A stretch of 64,000 nt of DNA from Auriscalpium vulgare (taxonomy: Eukaryota; Basidiomycota; Agaricomycetes; Russulales; Auriscalpiaceae), in contig JAHBBC010000001.1 in NCBI GenBank assembly GCA_019915015.1, positions 3,596,001 through 3,660,000 on the forward strand, read 5' to 3'. Every line of letters starts with the position of its first letter. Within the stretch, counting starts at the first letter, position 1. Below the pieces are notes generated by a model. That model searched no databases, was not told the origin of the DNA, and was given only the letters and a program-made list of their open reading frames with translations. Below are positions 56,350 through 64,000 of this stretch, piece by piece. Made by a program: the position numbers and the translations under genes.

Positions 56350-57464
56350 ATAGTATTGTGTACGCCATACTCACAGACAGTGTATTTGGGGGTGAGCATG
56401 AATGTGCAGAATGTGACCGGTGCCGCGGTTCCGGCCCAGTGACCGTCAATGTGACTTGTGCGATCGTGTGACATGTTCAACTTTGCTCTTCTTATCACCG
56501 TCGTTCCTCTCGCCCGCACCACCACTCAGCGCCCTCCCTCCGTCGATGAACCTGCCGCAGGCTACGAAGGATGACCAACAAGGTGGATATTTGGGAATGA
56601 AGGTATGTCTTCAATTGTGACCATCGGGCGCCATGCTTGCTCTCCTCGAACGTCGCCCCTGCTGCGGCAGCATCATCTCCCCCTCTGCAGCCCTTTCTCT
56701 GCGACTGCGTGACACCTGCTTTGACGCCATCCGGTCTCGTCTCGACTCTCGCTACGGCTTAGCGCTTACTCTTTGCTGGACTCATGCTGGTGGACTGTCG
56801 AGCTCTCTGACGCTTATGTGCTCGCTGAGCTGTCTTAAAGCTTGCTGGGTTGCTTGCTGGGTTACTGGAAACAAGGTGTGTACGCTATATAGCGTAGTCA
56901 TGATTATTTGTATCCGTAGACCATGTCTAGCACAGTAGTAGTATGACTTGTAGAAATCCCAGTTGTTTGTTTGCTTATTCATGAAGCTTGAGTCACCTGG
57001 AAATGAGAAAATTGATTGATCCGAAGGTAACAAGCGGCAGTCGAGTGGCCTGAGCGGGGGGAGATCACTTTGGCACCAGGCCGGTGAGCATTGGCCTCAC
57101 GCCGATAAGCGACATCCTGGTGTCACGCCAAAGCGCCCCTTTTAGCCACTGAGCTGATGATCATCGGCTCTGGGCCAGATCCGCCCGCGCTGGCCCCAGG
57201 CCGATAATTCTGCTGGCCGTGTAGAGGGATAAAGCAGACTCGGCAAACGGACCAACGAAGACGACAGAAAAAAGACACTGGGACCGACGCTTGACCGGAT
57301 CAATGTGAAGGATATTCTGTTGCCTGCCGGGCCAAGTTTTTGCTAGAGCAAGTCCGGCCCGGATTTCTCCATTTCAAAGTCAGCGGCACTTCAGCTGACT
57401 CAGCACTTGCTTTCAAACTCGTCAGCGCCAAAGACGCGCCGCGACAACTTGTCTCTTGACCACC
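56350..57464. other. Non-coding stretch before U2AF35
   Basis: Frames at 56420-56620 and 56633-56938 have no recognisable content. 57075-57205 carries GGCCTCACGCC-type words related to those at 55430-55560. No gene is seen. Confidence 0.4.
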
Positions 57465-58379
57465 ATGGCTTCACATTTGGTACGTCCACTCTTCTCTTTT
57501 GCAAGTTTACGTGCTGAACGGTTTGCAGGCAAACATCTTCGGCACGGAGCAGGACCGTGTTAACTGCTCGTTTTACTATAAAGTACGTGTCGAGATCTTG
57601 GTTCTTGCGTCTGCGCGTGCAAACGAACCCCTCCTTTTCAGATTGGTGCTTGCCGGCACGGAGACCGATGCTCCAGAAAGCACATAAAGCCTCCCTTTTC
57701 ACAGACCATTCTACTCCCAAATGTCTACCACAATCCAGCCCACGATCCTGTTTGCAAGCTTACGGAGAAGGAGCTGCAGGAAGGTTTCGATGCCGTGTAC
57801 GAGGATTTGTACTGTGAGCTCGCGAAGTTTGGGCACCTACTGGAGCTCCATGTGAGTGATAGCGCATTTCAGTGCAGACCTCAGGACTGATTGCCATGAC
57901 AGGTGTGTGACAACGTTGGAGATCACCTGATTGGCAACGTATACGCTCGCTACGAGTGGGAGACCGAAGCACAGACAGCCGTTGATAATCTGAATGATCG
58001 GTGGTATGCAGGTGCGCATATTCTCCGTCATCTTCCACGCGGAATATCTTCCTAACCAGCGGCTCGCCGTTCCTCAGGTCGACCGCTCTACGCAGAGCTT
58101 TCTCCCGTCACGGACTTCCGGGAGGCGTGCTGTCGTCAGAATGAGAACGGTGAATGCAACCGCGGTGGTTTCTGTAACTTCATGCACCTCCGCCTCGCGT
58201 CGAAGGAGCTCGTAAATTCACTTCGACACGGACAACGTGTGGAAAGGAAGCTAAACCCCCAAAAGGTGCAAGGCGGCGGAGGGGGTTGGGAGCCAACAAA
58301 GAGGGAGGGAGGCCGTGGACGTAGTGCTAGTCCGAGGCGAGGCGGAGGTAATGGGGAGGACAGGTGGACAAGGAAGTGA
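57465..58379 (+). CDS. U2AF small subunit (U2AF35)
   Basis: Nuclear splicing factor that recognises the 3' splice-site AG. Exons: 57465-57479, 57529-57582, 57642-57851, 57903-58011 and 58078-58379; 690 nt, 229 aa. It starts MASHLANIFGTEQDRVNC. Zinc finger 1 is [20 protein letters not shown] (C-x8-C-x5-C-x3-H). The atypical RRM (UHM) runs from PFSQTILLPNVYHNP to NLNDRWYAGRPLYAEL, with the RWY that matches the UHM R-x-F type. Zinc finger 2 is CCRQNENGECNRGGFCNFMH. A Gly/Arg/Ser-rich tail (GGRGRSASPRRGGG) completes it. Length and domain order match fungal U2AF1. Confidence 0.95.
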
Positions 58380-58819
58380 GGCCTCGTCATATTCCTCCTT
58401 GTTGTCGCGACTCGGTCGTATCGGCATGTTTTGTATGTAGCCTCGTGTCCGCCTTGAAGCTTTTCGATTGTACCTGGCTGGCAACGAACATATCTTTGAC
58501 GCCCTCCGTCGGAGAATTATCAATCCTTCTGCCGTTCACGATTGCCCGCCTGTCTGGCCGGTAAACGAGAAAGCACTGCAAGTAAGTTCAGAGAACATTC
58601 GTTGTTCATCATCATGGGACCTATGTGCGTGAATGAACGAAGCCTGCCAGCGTCTGCCAGCGTCTACCGGTCCTAAGTGCCAAGAGCTGCCAGGGCCCGT
58701 CAGGACGCCAAGGTCGAAAGACACGGACTCTTCCGCCGGGGTGATAGATCTTTGGTGAAGAGATCGGGCGTAAAGGCGGACAAGATGGGGTTGGCCGACG
58801 GCTGCAACATTCGGCCCGG
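58380..58819. other. Convergent intergenic region
   Basis: U2AF35 and ALG14 face each other here. No gene is visible between their stops. Confidence 0.5.
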
Positions 58820-59771
58820 TCATACGAGCCATCCGTAACACGACCCTCGACGGCCGTCATCAAGGAGGTCTGGCCACTGTACTACAAAACTACGCAGATA
58901 TGTTAGCTATCAGCTATTGTGCCTAGTAGACAGAGGGCGACCGTACGGACCTGTCCACAAATGGGCGTATGAGCTTCCCAGTGAGCGACAGCGATTTCAC
59001 GCGCGCGAATGATTCAACGTATATGACGCGAGGCGACGGCAGCCCTAGTACCTGCCGCGGTGACAACGGTGATACGGTGATGAGTCGGTGAGATATGTTT
59101 GACCGGTATCGCTGACTTACCCGATTCAATAGCACGGCCAGACACAGCACAAAGCACGTCCCCGGTCCATTGAGCAAAAGGACATCAAAGCGGGTAGCGG
59201 GCCCCCGCGAGCGACATAAAAACGGGGCAACCGTGACATGATATGCGGACACAAGGAGGGAATATAACGCCGAGAACGGTGTAGTGAGGAGATTCTGATG
59301 CACGCGGCGAGCTCTGGGGATGGTGAGCACACGGTGCTGGGCAGCGGGATTGGCTCCTCTCTGTTGGAACGCGAGCACATCAGGCCGAGTACAAGGCGCA
59401 ATGGAAGGAAATTGTACTGACGGTGGATTCTGGAAGCGTTCCTGTCTTCAGCAGCTCCAAGGCTGTGACCTTCTGGACGCTGAGCGGGTCCCCGACGCCG
59501 ACGAAGTAGGTTCGTGGTGTGTAACGGGAAAAGTCGAGAGAATGTAGGAGTGATAGGGCTTCGCTGGTGTGGCCGCCTGGATCAGCTGGCATCAGTGGGA
59601 GCGCGCCCACGCGAATCCAGCAGACAAACCAGAACCAAGAAACACGGCAAGGCCGCAAGTTTCGGCCGGTCTGGCTTTAGGGGCCGATCGTTGCCTCGGA
59701 GTAAATGCCACGTAGATCCTGAAGGCCACTACTACACTCAGGAGCAGCAGAAGTCCGAGGGCAAGTGCCAT
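58820..59771 (-). CDS. ALG14: ALG14, membrane subunit of UDP-GlcNAc transferase
   Basis: ER membrane protein that recruits catalytic ALG13 for the second GlcNAc of the dolichol-linked oligosaccharide. From 59771 (MALALGLLLLLSVVVAFRIY) there is one N-terminal transmembrane helix. Then come AVFLGS|GGHTSEALSLL across an intron, RYTPRTYFVGVGDPLSVQK, FDVLLLNGPGTCFVLCLAV, RVIYVESFARVKSLSLTGK and VVQWPDLL near the end. These are the conserved ALG14 blocks, in order. About four introns. The start at MALALG is chosen over an in-frame Met 15 codons upstream because it places the anchor at the N-terminus. It is divergent from APC8 with a 361-bp spacer. Confidence 0.9.
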
Positions 59772-60132
59772 GCTTGAGTCCGGGAAAGTGCAGGAAGCCT
59801 GTGGCAGATTGTACACCTAGCCGTCGCCGCCGTTGTCAGCGTTGACTGGGTGCCTGCAATGCGGAGAGCAATGTGTGTCATCCACACTCACCTCGAGAGA
59901 TAACGAATCTCAGCGGGGGACGATGGACGGACAACCGAAGTGAGCCTCGGGTCGGCGCCGTGCAGGCAGCCCTGCATGCACAGACGGAAAGCGCGCGCCA
60001 CCGACGCGCCGTTTCGAGACACGCGTCGGCCACTGTCCGACTCTTTGTCCCAGACACTTCGCCCTGCAGCCCCGACCCCTGCATCTCAGGCTAGGAACCT
60101 CCGTGATATCTGGATCGTCTGCACTGGCCAAG

Positions 60133-62604
60133 ATGGCTGCTGTGAGCGGGGTCGATGTGGAGATGATTGACGGTTTGCGGCAGGCGGTCAAGGACTGTGC
60201 CGACAGAGGGCTCATGCACGCGTCCAAGTGGTGAGTTGAGTCGTCCACCTCCCTTGCTCTATTCCAAGACAACAAGCCAACACCAGGGCAGCTGAGCTCC
60301 TCGCGTCTGTCCCCATCGAGAAGCGGCGTGCGCTTCAACCGCCGGGCGACCTCTCCTCCGTCATGTCGTCCACGCCTGTCCGCGCAAAAGACCAAGCCGA
60401 CCCTGTCCGCTCCATGCTCCCACCTCCCATTCCTCACCATCCAAATGCGCCATTGGTATCAGACGTGCCGTCAAAGCACTCATTGTCTGAGCAGGCTCTA
60501 GAGGAGAAAGAGGAGGACGTCCTAGCCGCAGGCATGTCCTCTTTCCAGGCAAGGGAGTTCGCCCGCGCAGCATACATTTTGCGCTCGTGCGACAGTAACA
60601 AGGGAAAATTCCTGAACGTTTATAGTCTGTACCTGGTATGTCGGTGGATCCCGAGACGACTGGACGCTAACACACACACCAAGGCCAACGAAAAGACGGC
60701 GCTACGAGACTGGAACAAGTTAGACAGTGAGTCACTTTTGTTGCGCGCGTCGTAATATCATCAAACTATCCTTCATAGCGGACCGGAGCCAACCAGCAGT
60801 CCCTGTGAACTCTTCCCTTCTGTTGCTTTACAACGTGACCAGCTGCCTAGTTGAATCCGACCCCTGGACACTTTTTTTGTACGTATTGTTTTTTTTTCTG
60901 GTCTGCTAAGGAAGCTTACCTTGTTTTCGCAGGCGTGGTCTTCTTCTCCATCGTCTGAACAGGCGCGATGAGGCGCTTGAGATGACTCTGCTGTCGCTGC
61001 AGCAGTACATGTGGAATTGGTCAGCATGGAGCCTCCTTAGCCATCTCATCAACGACAGTGAAGAGGTAGATTTTGGGCATCCGCGCTCGGCAGCATACTG
61101 ACGGATGGACTCTCTAGCTCTTCTCACTCCTCCCTCTCATGCCTCTTCCCGTTACACACCCCCTCGTCCAACTTTTTCAAATTCAGACACTGAATTCCCT
61201 ACATCAGCCGTCTGAGAACGAGCTTGGGTTTTGCGACCGGCTTCTGAGCTCCGAATTTTACCCTCAAAGTCTGTGGATCATGAGCCTCCGCGCTTGCGTT
61301 CTCTATCACCTCCACGGTCAGATACTTTGACTCACAGATGGACAGCAGTTTGACAGGTTTGCAGATTTCCGACAGGCGGCCATACAGTTCGAGAAAATTC
61401 TGACCCTCGACCCGTACCGAATAGATGACATCGATGTCTACTCCAATATACTCTACGTGACGGAAAACCGGCTCGAACTATCAAAACTGGCTCACAAGTT
61501 TCTCGCGCTAGATAAAGATCGGCCAGAGGTTTGCTGCCTTGTTGGTATGTGGGCCCTCTTTGTAGCCGTTCGGGTGCGCGACTGATGTGGCATGATTAGG
61601 CAACCATTATTCTCTGCGTGCGGAGCACGAGAAGGCAATCAGATATTTTCGAAGAGCAACACAATTGGACCGTACCTACCTATCCGCATGGACGCTGATG
61701 GGTCACGAATACGTCGAGATGAAGAACTCGCACGCAGCTATTGAAGCATATCGCAGGGCCGTCGGTGCGTTATCCCGTGCTACATGGGGATCCGCGAAGC
61801 GTTACGCAACACCTCCAGTCTCTGACCGTGATGTTAGATGTGAACCGCAAGGATTATCGGGCTTGGTATGGGCTTGGCCAAGCATACGAGCTATTGAATA
61901 TGCATCAATATGCACTGCATTACTATCAACATGCGACATCTTTGAGGTGTTTTTGTTTGACACTTACGAAAGGCGGCGGCTAACTGGAGTATGCCAGGCC
62001 TTATGACGTGCGGTTATGGCAGGCGCAGGGTGCGAGCTACGAAGAGATGGGCCGGTTGAGTACAGCTCAGCAAACGGGGTGAGCGTATACTGACGATATG
62101 CTGTGTCAGATTGCGTGAGGCCCTGGAGTGCTTCAAACGCGCACTCCTTGGCGCGGACGTCAATGAAGTGACCATCAGCCTGAAGCTCGCCAAGCTGCAT
62201 GACGATCTGGAGGAGTATGCCGAGGCGACATCGTATCACCGCCGCGTGATAGACGTTTGCCGAGCCAGTCGTACGTCGTCGAGGTTGCTTTTGCCCGAAG
62301 ATCCTCCTCTTCTGATGCTAGCCGGGGTACAGTGAAGCCGATTGCGGAATATGCGAAGTCATGCGTCTACGTTGCACGATTCCATCTGCAGCGAGGGGGA
62401 GGTGACCTGGAGCTTGCGCGGGAGTATCTGGAGAAGGTTGCGGCAAGCAATGCGGAGGATGCCGACCTTGCGTCGGACCTGGGGAAGAAGTGCAAGGCAG
62501 CGATTGCGGCGAAAGCTGTGGCAGAGCAGGAGGCATTCGCGCAAGCGCAGATGAAGCCGGGCACTGTCGGGGGAGGGGAGGGCTCGCTGTCGACGGTATC
62601 GTAG
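60133..62604 (+). CDS. CDC23: Anaphase-promoting complex subunit APC8/CDC23
   Basis: TPR scaffold subunit of the APC/C ubiquitin ligase that drives mitotic exit. The first exon is [20 protein letters not shown]. The N-terminal domain continues with [34 protein letters not shown] and [23 protein letters not shown] units are clear in the second half: [100 protein letters not shown] and [15 protein letters not shown]. It ends in an Ala/Glu-rich tail ([13 protein letters not shown]). About 13 exons with short introns; borders were inspected only in part. Block order matches Cdc23 family proteins. Confidence 0.88.
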
Positions 62605-62710
62605 TATTGTATACGCAGAGCAAAATGACCGGCCCTGAAGCTGCAGTCGGACAGTGTTCACGCGGTCACGAGGACCCGGATTGGTCAAGCAAGCACACCA
62701 AACACAACCG

Positions 62711-64000
62711 ATGTCCTCCTTTTCGACTTTCTCTCTGGCGGCCACCACTCCCTCAACACCCTTCAAAGCCCATGCTGCAGACCCTTCTCTCCCCACTTCC
62801 ACCCAGACCAAGCCTCTCGAGCACGAGCAGCTGCCCACGTTGTCCAAGTCGGCCGACCCGTCTGAGCAGACACAAATCGATTTTTCATCGCTCTCCATCA
62901 ACCTCCGTCCGCCCCGAAAGCGACCATCCCATGTTGCCTTGACCCCAGAAGAGGAGGCAACGGCAGCTAAGGTGTCCAGCAGGTCCGGAACATCTATCTC
63001 AGCATTCACGAGTAACCCGGCTGACCGCTGTGCGCAGAGTCGCTTCTTGCCTCACCTCAGACCACATTGCTGCCCTTTTCCCCGATGTGGAGACGCCCTT
63101 CGAAAGCCCGGAAGACGCCGTCAACCGTCTGCTGCCCTATCACATTTTCCAAATACCGAAAGAGGACCTTGGAAAGGAAAGCAAAAGGCCACAGAGGAGG
63201 ATCTCTTGAAGCTGGAGCTTGCGGGTGGGTCCTCTACTATACTGCATCATTGTTCAATACATCCAACTCTTCTGCAGAGACCAAGTTTGCGCTCGAGTGC
63301 TTCAAGCGACGCCGAGCTCTCGAGACCCGGTTCAGGCGGGCTCGCATAAAGTCAGGCAAGGTGCGCACAATATCCTATGCATCGACTGTCTTCCTGATCA
63401 TGTCGTTTAGAGAACGGCACCAGACAGTCAAGCCTACTTAATAGCGCAAGCAGTGCAGGAAATCGAACGTGCAGAGACGGCCGCCGCCACAGCCGAAACA
63501 CGCACCGCCAAGGCCGATCTGGACCGCATCGAGCGTGAAAAGCGTATGGCGGCCATGCCACCACGGCCAGCGTACTACTCTGCACCACAGACACCGGTCT
63601 ATGCTCATCATTACCGGACATACCAGTATCCGTATGCCCAGTCCACGACACCCGGCACTGCGCAAGGGTACCCGTATTCGATGCCCGTCGCCACGACCAT
63701 ACAACAATACATCCCTCCCATCTCTGCGACTCCTGCATCGACATCTGCGGGTCCTTCTACTCCGACGACGACGCTGCCCGCCCAGCCCCCCGGCGCCATT
63801 CCCGTCCAGCTGCCCGCATCTCACCTGCCCACCCTGCACGCGCTCGGGATCGTCCCCGTCCACGCCAGCACACTACCTGCCACCGCCTCCGACCAGCAAC
63901 CGCACCCCGCTATCATCCGTAACACGTCGGCCGACGGGTCCATGCTGCACATAGAGCTCAACGTGTCGTTGCTGCAGGCTGCACAGATGAGCGGGCTCGC
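62711..64000 (+). CDS. GLTSCR1-like protein, 3' end beyond the window; apparent frameshift
   Basis: From MSSFSTFSLAATTPS at 62711, exon 1 (to 62982) is Pro/Ser-rich. A 55-nt intron (62983-63037) joins VSSR to VASCLTSDHIAALFPDVETP, and YHIFQIPKEDL follows, a conserved block of the GLTSCR1/BICRA domain found in SWI/SNF-type complexes. In the same exon the reading frame must slip by one base near 63160-63185 to enter KQKATEEDLLKLELA, which continues after an intron as ETKFALECFKRRRALETRFR. Exon 4 begins 63411 (RTAPDSQAYLIAQAVQEIER). After that comes a Tyr/Pro/Thr-rich tail that is still open at 64000. Without the slip, translation stops after QRRIS. Either a base error or a true frameshift exists; no alternative intron was found. 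Confidence 0.65.

Noticed and set aside
1..64000. CRISPR arrays, bacterial operons or rRNA genes
   Set aside because: No regularly spaced direct repeats with unique spacers were found, and intron-rich genes show the DNA is eukaryotic. No rRNA sequence was recognised.

Overview
The window is nuclear DNA of a filamentous basidiomycete, most likely an Agaricomycete. The coding DNA is GC-rich, nearly every gene is split by many GT-AG introns of about 47-60 nt, and the gene set fits: a short AA9 polysaccharide monooxygenase, a C-terminally CC-I-I-S RHO2-type GTPase, a GLTSCR1-like protein and Agaricomycete-type transposons. No species can be named from the sequence.

Positions 1-12,200 are a transposon graveyard without an intact host gene. 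A broken pogo/Tc1-type transposase gene (minus, about 181-2995) is interrupted by a solo-LTR-like element (301-1984) with TG...CA ends and a 4-bp target duplication. To its right is a five-element nest. An old, CpG-decayed LTR (pieces between 3495 and 10653) was split by two younger LTRs of the opposite orientation (3981-6631, duplication CCGT; 7175-10633, duplication GCGC). Each of these was split again by a different TIR element (about 4450-5805, hAT-like; 7911-10073, carrying a captured piece of an aspartate-semialdehyde dehydrogenase gene). Two 130-bp MITE copies, a tRNA-like SINE head and a perfect 19-bp hairpin lie nearby.

Positions 12,300-64,000 are gene-dense. In order: RHO2-like GTPase (-), pyroglutamyl-peptidase I (-), MGS1/WRNIP1 AAA+ ATPase (-), TRP/FLC-like membrane protein (+), a Pro/Ala/Ser-rich protein (+), a large membrane-anchored amidohydrolase (-), WDR70 (+), a two-pass membrane protein (-), RMT2 arginine methyltransferase (-), a second copy of the Pro/Ala/Ser-rich gene (+), an AA9 LPMO (-), a PRKRIP1-like protein (-), a DHA2-type MFS transporter with an odd N-terminus (-), BET5/TRAPPC1 (-), FUN30/SMARCAD1 remodeler (-), a mitochondrial-carrier-like protein (+), a Zn2Cys6 factor (+), a zinc-finger fragment of likely transposon origin (+), U2AF small subunit (+), ALG14 (-), APC8/CDC23 (+) and a GLTSCR1-like gene running off the right edge (+).

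A roughly 2.4-kb segmental duplication (21,454-24,569 and 34,287-36,686) copied the Pro/Ala/Ser-rich gene plus the 3' end of the neighbouring amidohydrolase. A 708-bp TA-flanked MITE sits only in the first copy, so the second copy preserves its empty site. I rebuilt exon-intron structures by eye for RHO2, PCP, MGS1, the TRP-like gene, WDR70, the two-pass protein, AA9, BET5, the Zn2Cys6 gene and U2AF35; in each the exon lengths sum to a multiple of three. The genes are ordinary housekeeping or lignocellulose functions, not one pathway. The unusual biology lies in the nested transposons, the gene-fragment capture, the duplication and several splice oddities (two 7-nt microexons, one GC-AG intron).
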